From Vigna angularis (taxonomy: Eukaryota > Streptophyta > Magnoliopsida > Fabales > Fabaceae), in NCBI RefSeq assembly GCF_016808095.1, contig NC_068976.1, positions 11,565,001 to 11,629,000 on the forward strand: a DNA stretch of 64,000 nucleotides, read 5' to 3'. The number at the start of each line of letters is the position of its first letter. The stretch's first letter is position 1. Below are positions 24,476 to 38,039 of the stretch, piece by piece. Both the position numbers and the translations under genes were made by a program. The notes beneath the pieces are model-generated. The model was given only the letters and a program-made list of their open reading frames with translations. It had not been told where the DNA came from and made no database searches.

Positions 24476-25294
24476 TGAAAATGAAATAAAAAAATCATAT
24501 TTATTTAATATATGAAGATGATATGGAATTTTAATTCAGAGATAGAGATATAATAATAAAGCACATCTCTTCCCCGTCCTATTAATTAGTTATATGTACA
24601 TTGTCATTTGACTGCGTCAATTATGTATTTGCATATATAAAATATACAAAGTGATTATGTAAGACAAACCTTTTAAACTCTATTAGAATTTGTGGCTCTA
24701 TAAAAGCTTATCAACACGGATAATATTCTTTTGGTCACAAATCTACACATGTGGAGGAACTTTTAGCCCTTCAATAATTTGCAAATATTTGAAGTAGAAA
24801 ACAAAAATCAAATGCATTATATAAACATTGCTTTTGGATCAGGATATTAAATTTTATTTTGATAACTTTTCCATTATTTATTGTAATATATTTAGGGTTT
24901 TGTCCTTATTTAAATAAGTCCTGGACTATTTGTTCAATTTGACTCCCAAAACTAATTCCCTACAAATTATTTTAAACAGCAGGTAAATAAGCTTCAAGTT
25001 AGAATAATTTAGGATGATTTTAGAAACACGAAGAACTCCATTAAAAAACATTACATGATCAAAAGCCTAATAAGAATTCACGCCCTTGACGAGTATTTAA
25101 AAGTTTGTATTCCTTAGGATGAGCTCTGGAAACCAGAAAGACACCCCGTTTCTCTGTCAAAGTTTACGTTTGAAGTACGTTAAGTCTTCAAAGTATTCTC
25201 TGAAAGGACAAATGTGGTCCTTTAGGGTTGTATATTGAGTCTGTGTTGTTTTAAATATCAATATATAACTTGGAATTGGTTGCACTTGAATTGA

Positions 25295-28200
25295 ATGAGA
25301 AACAGTTTGGACATGATGAGCAGAGAGAGAACATTGTTGGTGGTACTTTTACTTATTCTAATCCACCATATTTGTGCTACCAAGGACCACCAAGAACACC
25401 TTTGTCCCCCTTCTTCCTGTGGCTACATCACCAACATCACTTATCCATTTCGATTACAAGGCCACCCAGAGAATTGTGGTGACGAAAGGTACGAGCTTGG
25501 TTGTCAGAATAATGTTACTGTGTTGTATCTGAACTCTGCACAATTCCATGTTCAGGCAATCAACTACGACAACTACACCGTGAGAGTGGTTGACCCTGCT
25601 CTTCAACACCACAACTGCTCCTCCCTTCCTCTTCGTTCCCTCTCTCGCTCCAATTTCTCTGATACTTACACTGACTCCGCGGATCTATACATAGCCAGTC
25701 TATATCTGTATCTAAATGGGGAATCTCTGAGTTTCGAGCATATAGTGTTTCTGAACTGTAACCATTCGGTGAGAGAGAACGGGAAGTATGTGGAGAGTGG
25801 TGAGTGCGTGAAGTGGGACTCAAAAGGCTATGCATATGCAGTTGGTGGAGACCTAAAAGCTGAGGACTTAGAAGTTGGGTGTGACGTGAAGCTTGTTGCT
25901 CCCACATCGTTCAGGACTTTCAATAGGCATTCATACGCTGCCATTCACAGGGCTCTCGCCTATGGATTTGAGATCTCTTGGATACACCTCGCCTGTCAGA
26001 ATCATTGTCATAATGAATTTTGCTATTTCAACTCTTCTAGCCAGAACTTTCACTGCTTTTACATGGGAGGTGCGTTATATACTAATTTTGTCTACTTTTC
26101 ATGTTAAATTAAATTAGTATATTATTAAGTTAAAGCATAATTTTGTTTTCATTTTTAATATCTTTATTTGATACTCGTTTTTATATAGGAGGTACACAAT
26201 TAGTAATTTCTACCGATGTGAATTTTTTGTTATCATCTCTTAAAATATTTAAAATATGTTTGATCCCTTTAACTTGCCACATTTTTTTGTATTCCATAGC
26301 TTACCTATTCACTTCACTTTCTATAATAACAATCTTTGTAAGATTATTCTAATTTTGTATAGTTTTATTCTTAAATTAAATCATTTAGATTTTTTATTTC
26401 TTTAATTGATACTCGATTGTCTTCAATTAACATTTTACATAATTATATTCAAGTATTAGGAAAATCATATTTCATCCACTTTTTGAGAATTTTTTGAAAC
26501 AAAGTTTGAATCATTTATGTTAATAATTCAACGAACTTTTAGAAAGAAATATAATATTTTTATCTTTTATATTTTACATGCATTTATAAGAACTTCTGCA
26601 TTAAATTAACATTTATTATTTTAAAATAAATGAAAAGCTTTTAAACTTGTTTACCGCTATTAATAACTGTTGAGATAATCAGAATCCTAAAGTTGATGTT
26701 TTGTTTCATTTCAGACATAACGGCATTACAATTGTCACCGGTGTTACCTGGTAAGATCTTATCATCTTAATTTCTCAATACTTTAATTACAAGAGGAGTA
26801 GAGCTTTTAACAATGATTAAAATAGACTTTTTAACAGTAGTTTTAAAATTATCATTAGTAGAAATGCTATTCAAATAATAGAACATTTGGTCACGGTTAA
26901 AGATACAATCGTCTGTCACTAGTAAAAAAACGGGAAACTAACACGTCATATACGCTTCGGTTACACAAAATCCGAAGCGTAAAAGACTATATGCCTCGGT
27001 TACAACTTGACCCGAGGTCGAATGGTAATACTGTCTCGGTTAGAAGCAGACCCGAGACCTATACATCTGTCCGAGGATACAACTTTTTTGAAAAAGCGCT
27101 ATTGCCTCGGGTTACCCAGACGACCGCTGCCTATACAGTTACTACCTATACTCTGAACCTTTTCATATTTTCACACTCGAACAACATCTTATTTCTCGGT
27201 GCTCTCCCTTCCCCTCTGTGCTCTCCCATTCTTCCCATTGCCGTGCACAGTCCAGACGACCGCCGCTGCCTCCAGACACCGCTGCCTCCAGACGCCGCTG
27301 CCTCCAGACGACCGCCGCTGCAGATCTGCCGCTCCAGATCCGTCGTCGCTGCTGCCGCTCCAAATCCGCCACCGCTCCAGATCTGCCGTTGTCGCTGCTG
27401 CCTCAGCCATTCTTCCCCTCCGCGAGTGATTGGAAACCCTAAGGGAGCTTCTTGGTTCTTCTGCTTGTTGTCAAATCTACTCTTGTTCTTCTGCTTCTTC
27501 TTCATATCTGGTTTTGGATTTTTAGTTTTGGGATTTTCTGGTTTTGGATTTTCTGGTTTTGGGATTTTCTTGTTGCAGAAAAGCAATTTCACTTGCACCA
27601 CTCAACCGTCAGAGCCACTTCTCGGGTTGAAGGTTTACACATGATCAATCAACGGCAATGGGAATTCTCTGTGACATGAAAATTGATTTTTGGATCTGAA
27701 GAGCACGGTTCCATTGTGTACTAAAATCTGAGAAAAAAAAAATATAATGTTTCGGTTCTTAGATAACCGAGGCATAATTCTGTACTGTTTTATCTCGACA
27801 TCTGACCAAGACATAAAACGTGTCCTTTTTACCTCGTCCATGTATGCATCGGTTCTACAACCGATGCCTATAAGAAAAACTAACCGGTGTATTTCTTTAT
27901 TATTGTACTAGTGTGTATACTTTTCTTAATATTTGTTCTGAATTGATTAGGGATAAAAAATAAAGGTGTTCTTATCTAAATTTGTTTAAATTATTTTTAT
28001 TGTATAGTAAAATGAATAAAAGTATGAGTAATATTTAATATTTTTAAATTTAATGGAGAGAGGTGTGTATATACATCAATGCTCAAAGTTGTCTATGTTT
28101 TAAATTAATGAAACATTTTTAATGTATTAGGTAATTAAAAAAATTATTTATATTATTTTCTTTAATCATTTGTTACATTTCACCAAAAAACTCTTCTTTT

Positions 28201-31200
28201 ACTATTACATTGTTTAGCATTCTCTCGCAAGACCTATTCGATGTCTATTAAATTCACTAAATTTTTTAGGATACTTTATCTTTTATTTGTAACTTCAATT
28301 ATACATTTTTTTTCTTTTGATTTTCTTCATAAGAATTACATTTTAAAAAACGCAAAACCTCCACTTTATAGAATTAAATTGTGTGAATCCGTGGTTTATA
28401 AGATAAACTAAAAAATTTATCATTCCTTTTATTTTTTTTAATTTCATTTCATTTGAAGAGTTCTTAATTTTTATTCTCTCATTCAATGATTCAACTCGTT
28501 ATAAATCTATTAAATTCACTAAAATTCTTGAAGCGCTTTCACTCTTAGCATTTAAAAAATATTAAATATTAGTTATCATGAAATTTCAGGATATATATGA
28601 TTGTTATTTAATTATGTTTTCAAATATGTATAATTTCTATTTAATTATTATTTAAAAAAATAATAAATATTGTACTTATCATGAAATTTTAAATAATAAA
28701 TATGTATTCTTTGTTGTGATTTTTCTAAGAAAAACATTTAATTAATATTTAAAACATTGTGAGAATTGGCTACAAATATATTATTATTTGATGAGGTTGA
28801 AGATAAGATACAACTTTTATACCTAATTAATAAAAATGAGACGTATACGTTTTTCTTACAAGATAGAGATAAGTATAGCCAGATTCACATTCATCTTATC
28901 ATATGAAAGTCTTTTAAGTATGTTATTTTAGACCTTGTTTTACGTAAATTTACGTCAAACCTAACACTTGACATAAACCTTTTGTACTTTTCTTAAAAAA
29001 AAATTGAACAACCATCACAAAACACCCATAACAATCTTGAATGACAAAATGACAATATAAGGAAATATATAGCACTTACACACTTAGACCCACAAAAACA
29101 CTAATACAATCGAAGCTTTCATCACGAAACATTCATATTCACCTCAAAAACCCTATAAGCAACAAAGAGAGACATTATTGTTTATGAATTCATGTCGAAT
29201 TGATCTCTTGATAAAAATATATAATATATCATTTAAAGTGGCTTGTGTGATTGCTTATCTCCATCATGAGTATGAATGCAAATTTTGCATTTTGATATAA
29301 AACCCCATAATATGTTATTCGATGAAAACTTTATCTCAAAGGTTTCTAACTTTGGATTAGCAAAGTTATATTCAACAGATAATAACATAGTCACAAAGAT
29401 GGCAACAAGAGGAACCATTATATGCCTCCATAATTGTTCTACAATAATATTGGAGGAATATCTCATAAAGCTAATGTTTATAGCTTCATAATGTTGTTGA
29501 TGGAGATGACAAGCAAAAGGAAGAATCTAAATTCCCGTGTAGAAAAAATCAAGTCAACTTTAGTTTTCACTTTGGATTATAATCATATTAGAGAAGAGGA
29601 AAATAAAGATATAAAAGATGGGATGTAATATGGGAGGCACTAATTTAGAAAACAAGGACTACAAGATGGGATGTAAGCTAGAAATTCCTTGAAGTGCATA
29701 ATTTGGTGTTGCTAAGGAAAGATGGTGGCAAGGTGATAGTGGAAGATAGCAAATGGTTGTAAATGTTGATCGAATCACTTGATTCCATAATCAAACAAGT
29801 TTATCTTAGGTTTAGGTTAGGAAACAAGGATGTTTTGGTCAAGATAAGTGCATACAATTATCATTACGAGGACAAAGATGCTTTTGAAATAGCTTTAAAA
29901 AGAGTGACAACTATTGACACTTTAATAGTAGTAAATAAGCCCATTGAGGCACGGAAAGAAATACATTGAGTGACAACTATTGACACTTTAATTGTTATAT
30001 TACCAATGAATTTCTCTCCATCCGTAATGTTGTGTTTTCTTGGTATTATTTAATGTTATTTACCTAAGATAAAAAGATTATGATTTGCAGATTTGAGGTA
30101 TGGAAATACGTTCTAAGGGTTAGAGGAACACAAACTGAAGCTAATTTGCTTTTTCTTTTGACAATCTCATTGAATTAGGTCTTAGCACATATTAATCTTA
30201 CTGAGAAATTCATTTATAGATGACAATGTCATAATTGAGTTTATTAATAGTTGTTTATGCTAGACATTGAATTTACTTTCTTTGAATGTTAAATGGATAT
30301 GTAAAGTTTCGATTTATGAATGAAAATTTACTTTTTAACAAATACTTTATTATATTACATTACCAGTGTAACTACACATGTAAAATTTCTTGCAGGCATG
30401 CTTACTGGTATGGCCGCTTACAAAATTTTGTTTGGATTGCCATTCTTAATTGTGATTTTCATATGTAAATGGAGGAAAAGACATTCATCAATGTATGAAA
30501 ATATTGAAAATTACCTTGAACAAAATCACTTAACACCTATCAGATACTCATACAAGGAAATTAAGAAGATGACGGGAAGTTTCAAAGAGAAGTTAGGTGA
30601 AGGAGGATTTGGCTCTGTGTTTAAGGCAAAGTTACGGAGCGGACCTTCTGTGGCAATCAAAATGTTAGGTAAAGCCAAAGGAAATGGACAAGATTTTATC
30701 AATGAAGTTGCAACTATCGGAAGAATACATCATCAAAATGTGGTACAATTAATTGGATTTTGTGTTAGTGGCTCAAAGCGCGCTCTTGTTTATGAATTCA
30801 TGCCCAATGGATCTCTTGATAAATTTATATTTTCAGGAAATGAAAATACAGATTTTAGCTATGAAAAAATATATAAGATATCGATTGGAGTAGCTCGTGG
30901 AATTGCTTATCTCCATCATGGATGTGAGATGCAGATTTTGCATTTTGATATCAAACCCCATAATATCTTATTGGATGAAAACTTCATCCCAAAGGTTTCT
31001 GACTTTGGATTAGCAAAGTTATATCCAATAGATAATAGCTTAGTCACAATGACACAAGCAAGAGGAACCATTGGATATATGGCTCCAGAATTGTTTTACA
31101 ATAATATTGGAGGAATATCCAACAAAGCTGATGTTTATAGTTTCGGAATGTTGTTGATGGAGATGGCTAGTAAGAGGAAAAATCTAAATCCCAATGCAGA

Positions 31201-31480
31201 ACACTCAAGTCAACTTTACTTTCCCCTTTGGATATATGATCATATTAGAGAAGAGGAAGATATAGATATAAAGGATTTGAGCGAAGAGGAAAAGCTAATA
31301 GTAAAGAAAATGATCATAATTGCACTTTGGTGTATACAGTTAAAACCAAAGGATCGTCCCTCAACGAACAGAGTTGTAAAAATGCTTGAAGAAGACATTG
31401 AAGATTTGGAAATACCTCCAAAACCTACTTTATATCCTAATGAAATGATTTTAGAGGATCAAACAACCAGTTCTATCTAA
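25295..31480 (+). CDS. LRK10L-type receptor-like kinase, gene 2 (3 exons, 631 aa)
   Basis: Paralog of gene 1 with the same build. CDS exons: 25295-26069, 26715-26750, 30396-31480; GT/AG borders and phases agree. Residues 1-28 form a signal peptide; CPPSSCG, ITYPF and [10 protein letters not shown] mark the wall-binding-type domain, with Cys-rich end FHCFYMG. The 36-base exon 2 differs completely from that of gene 1 ([11 protein letters not shown] against [14 protein letters not shown]). The membrane helix is followed by KWRKRH, then [27 protein letters not shown] and GYMAPE: all kinase residues are present and it is non-RD. Intron 2 is 3645 bases, swollen by a CACTA element and a dead kinase fragment, which may lower correct splicing or cause early polyadenylation. 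Probably functional, less certainly than gene 1. Confidence 0.78.
26917..27913. mobile_element. Non-autonomous CACTA element in intron 2 of gene 2, TSD TGT
   Basis: A 997-bp element starts CACTAGTAAAAAAACGGG (26917) and ends TTATTGTACTAGTG (27913), flanked by TGT (26914-26916, 27914-27916). The paralogous intron in gene 1 (about 6500-6530) reads straight through GTCTGTATATTTTTCTTAATA without the insert. Subterminal motifs are GCCTCGGTT / CCGAGG. The interior (27200-27560) is rich in CGCCGCTGCCTCCAGA repeats followed by AAACCCTAAGG, resembling a captured or promoter-leader sequence; long frames there run over simple repeats and are not credible genes. Confidence 0.93.
29165..29630 (+). pseudogene. 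Decayed LRK10L kinase fragment in intron 2 of gene 2
   Basis: The sequence matches kinase exon 3 from about subdomain V to X: TATGAATTCATG, a damaged YLHH region, CAAATTTTGCATTTTGATATAAAACCCCATAAT (the HFDIKPHN site), GGATTAGCAAAGTTATA (GLAKL) and GGAGGAATATCTCATAAAGC. Stops, small deletions and loss of about 15 codons after the hinge make it dead. DFG has become NFG. The intact kinase exon of gene 2 lies 770 bases downstream on the same strand, so this is a leftover from an older duplication or gene conversion. Confidence 0.85.
29635..30390. other. Intron sequence between dead and live kinase exons
   Basis: Non-coding on present evidence. A 68-codon frame at 29763-29969 matches nothing I recognise. 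The phrase GTGACAACTATTGACACTTT occurs twice (about 29903 and 29970), a short direct repeat around that frame. From about 30240 the sequence rejoins the gene 1 intron that precedes exon 3. Confidence 0.4.
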
Positions 31481-32821
31481 ACAATTTTGAAAGAATTCAT
31501 CTAGTAGTGATTGAATAAAGGAAATTGCAGGTTGCGGGATTGCGGGAAAAAAGAGATTGAGAGTTCGCATTGCATATTGGTGAAAAATTAGAAAAGGGAG
31601 AAGCAAGTGAAATGTTATATTTGTAGTTCTTTAATTAATGATAAATATGTTTTGATATCTACAATTCTACTACTGCAATTTATTGTACCTGTTATTTGAA
31701 TAATAGATGTAAATATTTTTTAAATAATATGCTTTCTATAGTAGTGTAGTGCAAACTTCTTATTAATCCATGTAAAGTAAATTAATTGAATCATTTGATA
31801 AAGTATATTATTTGAAATGCACACCTGTGTGAAGTTGTATAGCTTGTCATTTTACAGATAGTTGTAACCAATAAAATTATGCTCAACCAATTAATCAGTC
31901 GACCATAGTATAGTAAGTCATTTTACTAATTTTCATTTTGGATAAATTTTAAATTTTATCATAATAACTAGTTTAGGGTCTCATAGCTTTTTTAATATAT
32001 GTAATTTCCTTCAAGTAGAAACTGAACACAACCTCGATCTCTACCGCTGTGGACTCCATGGAAAAATTTATATATTTTTCAATTGAGTTACTATTATTTA
32101 ATTTTTCTGTTATACTGTGTCTTTACTTCGTTTAGATGTCTTCATATATTATTTTATAATAATATTAAATAACATAATTTTGTAATTAACATAATAATTG
32201 ACTTTTTGCATAGGGGTAAATGAAATCAATAAGGAACATAAGCTTAAAGTATGCAAGTGATGAAGTGAGATTAACGAGTAATCGTGATGGTTTGCGCTAT
32301 GTGATTTAGGTTTGATAATTTGCAATCATTGTTTTTATTACTTTATTTTTATCTTTTATTAGTATTTTTATTATTACCTTTTAAAGAATTAAGGTTTTTA
32401 TTCAATAAATTGAAAAATATAAATATTTGGTTTGCATTTGTAAAAATATTGTATAGATAATTGGAAGTCAATGAAAATTGAAAAATATCTAAAACATTTA
32501 GTTATCAACTTATTGAGTTACATCAATTACAAAAATAAAACACGAATAACTAAAGATAGAAAAATATCACAAAATAATCAATTGTCAAAATCAAGGACAA
32601 ATTTTAAGTTCAGTCTAATTTTTGAACGAACTCGTTCAGATCTTATAAACAAGAAACTTGAGAGAGTTAGAAAAACTCACCATTGGAGATATGAAAATAA
32701 CTCTAAAAAAGATACGATAAAGAGATCAATTTAGGCAAAAAAATCTTGAATGATAAAACTTAAATTTTATGAGAATAAATCTAAGATTTGGAATGCAATT
32801 AAATTGATGAAAATACTTATG
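31481..32821. other. 3' flank of gene 2 and intergenic DNA
   Basis: To about 31950 this is the duplicated 3' flank. The unfilled site for the CACTA at 8887 is at about 31882 (ATTATGCTCAACCAATT). The rest is AT-rich. An 87-codon frame at 32471-32734 is Lys/Asn/Ile-rich and unrecognised; I do not regard it as a gene. Confidence 0.5.
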
Positions 32822-33726
32822 ATAAAGACTTTAATAAGTTAGATTTCATGTACCAAATTAATATGAAAACACTAAATAAATTATCATGTAGTTAAGATTG
32901 AGAACAGAGTAAAAGAATAATGAAAAGGAAATATATTGAATAACATAAATTATAAAGAATTAAGATACATTACTCTCAACCTCCAATCTCCAACCTCCAT
33001 GAATAAGGAAGTTATATTTACTTCTAGACTTCTATGAGTCAAGTCTAGAAGATAACATGCTAGGATGTATGCCTTAAACTGCTTTGATTTAAGTTAACTC
33101 ATGTATGTTATGTGCTTGATATGATGCATGCTTTTATATAATTAGCTCACCCTTGCTTGTTTGTGTGCTTGTTGTATGTGTTTTCTTTTGCAATGATCAT
33201 CCACTTGGATGTGAGCAGAGGAAGATGAGGTTTCTTTGGAGGCAACATTGGAGAGAAATGAAGATGATGTTGCAGCTTAGACTCACTAGGAATTCTTAGT
33301 TCCCTTATGTCCTTTTGAAGAACCTTGTTATGTTTTAAGTTTCAAATCCTGGACATATTTTGGAATACTCTAGTGCTTGAAGTTTTAATTTCTTAGTAAA
33401 TTCTGGAAGACTGTATGTAATCCTATAATACTTTAAGTACATCTCTTAACTGCTTTCTAATATTATAAATTAGGGATGTCTTTGCATATATATATCTGCT
33501 ATATATTTGGGATGTCACAATAAAGACTTTAATAGATTAGATTTCATGTACCAAATTAATATGAAGACACTAAATAAATTATCATGTAGTTAAGATTGAG
33601 AACAGAGTAAAAAAAATAATGAAAAGGAAATATATTGAATAACATAAATTATAAAGAATTAAGATACATTACTCTCAACCTCCAATATCCAACCTCCATG
33701 AATAAGGAAGTTATATTTACTTCTAT
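32822..33726. repeat. 205-bp direct repeats around a 490-bp spacer
   Basis: Copy 1 at 32822-33026 and copy 2 at 33520-33726 are nearly identical (both run from ATAAAGACTTTAATA to TATTTACTTCTA). The spacer ends GGGATGTCACA, an LTR-like end, and begins close to a perfect 9-bp inverted repeat TCTAGACTT...AAGTCTAGA. Options are a miniature terminal-repeat retrotransposon, or a 700-bp tandem duplication that includes an older LTR piece. No target duplication was found. Confidence 0.65.
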
Positions 33727-35150
<1,424 letters not shown>

Positions 35151-36280
35151 TGATAGGTCCTCCCAACATATTCGACGTCCGCCCAAGGTGGAACGTCCGC
35201 CCCAGAATCTGGACCAAGTGTCCAACAAGCGGCCAATCATTTAGGAAGCGGACGTCCGCCCAAGGTTGCCACGTCCGCCCAATAATCTGGACCGAGCGTC
35301 CAGACATTCAGAACCGGACGCCTACCCAAAGTAGAACGTCCGCCCGAGATTGGACGTCCGCTCAAGGTGGAACGTCCGCACAAGAATCCGGACCGAACGT
35401 CCACCGAGCGACCAATCATTTAGGAAGCGGACGTCCGCCAAAGGTTGGCACGTCCGCCCAATAATCTGGACCGAGCGTCCAGCCATTCCAGAGGCAGGCG
35501 TCCGCCCAAGGTGGCACGTCCGGACGCCCGCCCAACCGACCCTCACTTTGTTGATTACACGGTTAAATGCTAATGACACATTAAAGTAGAACGTCCGCCC
35601 GAGATTGGACGTCCGCTCAAGGTGGAACGTCCGCACAAGAATCCGGACCGAACGTCCACCGAGCGGCCAATCATTTAGGAAGCGGACGTCCGCCAAAGGT
35701 TGGCACGTCCGCCCAATAATCTGGACCGAGCGTCCAGCCATTCCAGAGGCAGGCGTCCGCCCAAGGTGGCACGTCCGGACGCCCGCCCAACCGACCCTCA
35801 CTTTGTTGATTACACGGTTAAATGCTAATGACACATTAAAGTCCTTAATGAAGATTAAGGTATTATTGGGCCGTTTCCAGGCCCCCAAAAGGTAAAAGCC
35901 CATTACAATCAGTATAAATAAAGGTCTCAGGTATGATTTCAAGACGGATTGCTTAGAACGTAACACATGCATGCATTATAGAACGCTCTGTCATATTACT
36001 GACTTGAGCGTCGGAGTGCCTTTAGCAGGTACCCGGCCCCCGGCTTGGAAGCTTGGAGCTGCGTCTGGAGCAGGAGGGCGTCCGCCCGGCTAGGAGTATG
36101 GAGCTGCGTCTGGAGCAGGAGGGCGTCCGTCCGCCTTTGCCCGCCCGCCAGTTTAGCTTGCTTCGGTTCGTGGGATTCAGTAGTGTCCGCCCGGTCCATG
36201 CACCTTCGCCGTCCGTCTGCCCGTCTTCGACAAGTAAGCTTGTGTGTTTTAACAGGGTCCTCACCGACTCAGTCGAAACA
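35151..36280 (+). repeat. 5' LTR with internal 255-bp duplication
   Basis: The 1130-bp LTR contains two successive copies of a 255-bp block (35331-35585 and 35586-35840; both start GTAGAACGTCCGCCCGAG and end GCTAATGACACATTAAA). The 3' LTR has the same doubling, so the parent element already had it. A TATAAATAAAG box at 35912-35922 is the probable transcription signal. GGACGTCCGC motifs recur densely throughout. Confidence 0.9.
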
Positions 36281-36281
36281 T

Positions 36282-36298
36282 TTGGCGCCCACCGTGGG
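36282..36298 (+). other. Retrotransposon primer-binding site
   Basis: TGGCGCCCACCGTGGGG begins two bases after the 5' LTR, the place where a host tRNA primes minus-strand DNA synthesis. The same TGGCGCC start is common in plant gypsy-type elements; the matching tRNA was not determined. Confidence 0.75.
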
Positions 36299-37534
36299 GC
36301 CGAGGGATTTCAAATACCTAGTGGTGACCACGAGAGATGTGAGCATCTGGCCCCCATTCTCAGCCGTCCGACCTCAAGTATTGACATCCGCCGTCCGTCC
36401 ATTTGGCCTTCAAGGTACGGATTCTAAATTTTACCAATTAGCCTTTCGGCCCAGGTACATAGCCAAATTTGGCCGTTCGGCCTCAACTATCGGATACTAA
36501 GTCCCCATCATATTCTCGGCCGTTCGGCCTCAACACAATCCCGGTCACTCGACCTTAACTCCCAGACCGGCCTCAGACAAGGTTGGCGTCCGCCGTCCGG
36601 CCATTTGGCCTCCAAGGTACGTTATTCTACCACCCGGCCATTTCGGCCTTAGGTACTCAGCCAAATTTGGCATCCAGGATGTGGTCATCCGGCCGCAACT
36701 GTCGGCCGTGTCAACTCCACTCCCAGAGGTCGAGAATGAGTCTCGTCCATCATGGATCAAAGGGCGCTCGTACATCCGCCCTCAGCGAGCGTTCGCCTGT
36801 CAGGCTTCAATTAGCGCTCGTCAATTAGGCTTCAAAGAGCGCTCGCCCATTCGGCCTCATCGACCGACCGTTCGGGCCAGCATCCAATAACGCTCGTCCT
36901 TACGGCTAAAAGAGCGCTCGTCCAACGGACCTCAACGTACGCTCGTCCCGCAGGCCTCAACGAGCGCTCGACCGTCCGGCCTCATCAAGCGTTCGACCAC
37001 ACGAACCAAATGTTTGGACGTTCAGCCTCAGAATCAACCGTTCGCCATTCGGCCTTTCGATTCTACAAAAGCATGTCCGGCCTCGAACTTTCCGTCGTTC
37101 GTCCAAAATTACTCGGACGTTCGCCCAGAACCGTCCGGCCATTGGGCCCCCAGGTTTGTATTGGATTTCTACTATTCGGCCGTTTGGCCTTAGGTACGTG
37201 GCCAAATTTGGCATGCAACATGCGATCGTCCGGCCAGGAACCTTCGGTCGTTCGTCCAAAGTTACTAGGACATCCGTCCCCGACCGTCCGCCCAATCGCC
37301 ATCCAGATACCGGGCCGTCAGGACTCTACCATCCGTCCTTTGTGGCGTCAAGGGTTCAGGCACCCAACGAACGATCACTCGGGAGTGCTTTCGGAACAAT
37401 CCTTCTCATCCAAGTATCTTCAGTCGACCGGTTCACCTTACAAGGTATGAACACTTTCTTTAAACTGGAAATTCGATCATGTTTTCCTAGTAATGCAGGT
37501 TACCCGCAATAATTGCACGAGTGCATACTGCCCC

Positions 37535-38030
37535 ATTAAGACCAAGTTGGCGACAAAGAGCGTTCCACCGAAAACGACTCTCAACTTGGTTGGGCTCCGA
37601 ACGAAGAGGCGTCCGCCCCATTAAGACCAAGTTGGCGAAAAAGAGCGTTCCACCGAGAACGACTCTCAACTTGGTTGGGCTCCGAACGAAGAGGCGTCCG
37701 CCCCATTAAGACCAAGTTGGCGAAAAAGAGCGTTCCACCGAGAACGACTCTCAACTTGGTTGGGCTCCGAACGAAGAGGCGTCCGCCCCATTAAGACCAA
37801 GTTGGCGAAAAAGAGCGTTCCACCGAGAACGACTCTCAACTTGGTTGGGCTCCGAATGAAGAGGCGTCCGCCCCATTAAGACCAAGTTGGAAAAAGAGTG
37901 TTCCACCGAGAACGACTCTCAACTTGGTTGGGCTCCGAACGAAGAGGCGTCCGCCACATAAAGACCAAATTGGCGAAAAAGAGTGTTCCACCGAGAACGA
38001 CTCTCAACTTGGTTGGGCTCCGAACGCAGA
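37535..38030 (+). repeat. 85-bp tandem array A (about 6 copies) in the LTR element
   Basis: The unit contains TTAAGACCAAGTTGGCGAAA, GAGCGTTCCACCGAGAACGA and GGTTGGGCTCCGAACGAAGA. Starts at 37621, 37706 and 37791 fix the period at 85. The fifth copy has a short deletion. The last copy runs into array B. Confidence 0.93.
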
Positions 38031-38039
38031 ACCGTCAGG

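Larger units (their letters stand above)
24036..31950 (+). repeat. Tandem segmental duplicate (unit 2) of 2964-8886 plus 10242-10330
   Basis: Starting at TGTGATTGAGAAATTTTTTTATTTG the sequence follows 2964 onward through the exon-1 relic, promoter, exons, introns and 3' flank of gene 1. It then continues past 8886 directly into the sequence that follows the CACTA insert in unit 1. Differences are a deletion of about 300 bases in the relic, the CACTA insert at 26917, and an extra block with a dead kinase at about 28620-30200 in unit 2, and the exon-2 duplication in unit 1. Unit 1 carries gene 1, unit 2 gene 2. Confidence 0.88.

Noticed and set aside
26991..27644. 217-codon plus-strand frame in intron 2 of gene 2
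   Set aside because: Spans the CACTA subterminal motifs and CCG/CTG simple repeats; no domain pattern, with several overlapping frames.
30286..30468. 60- and 386-codon frames starting before exon 3 of gene 2
   Set aside because: They read through intron sequence; the conserved acceptor TTGCAG at 30390-30395 and frame match to gene 1 define the exon.
32471..32734. Small 87-codon gene
   Set aside because: Lys/Asn/Ile-rich composition fits AT-rich DNA by chance; no motif or conserved neighbour.
35237..36500. Many Arg/Thr/Pro-rich frames in the LTR
   Set aside because: They are translations of GGACGTCCGC repeats on both strands and are duplicated in the 3' LTR.
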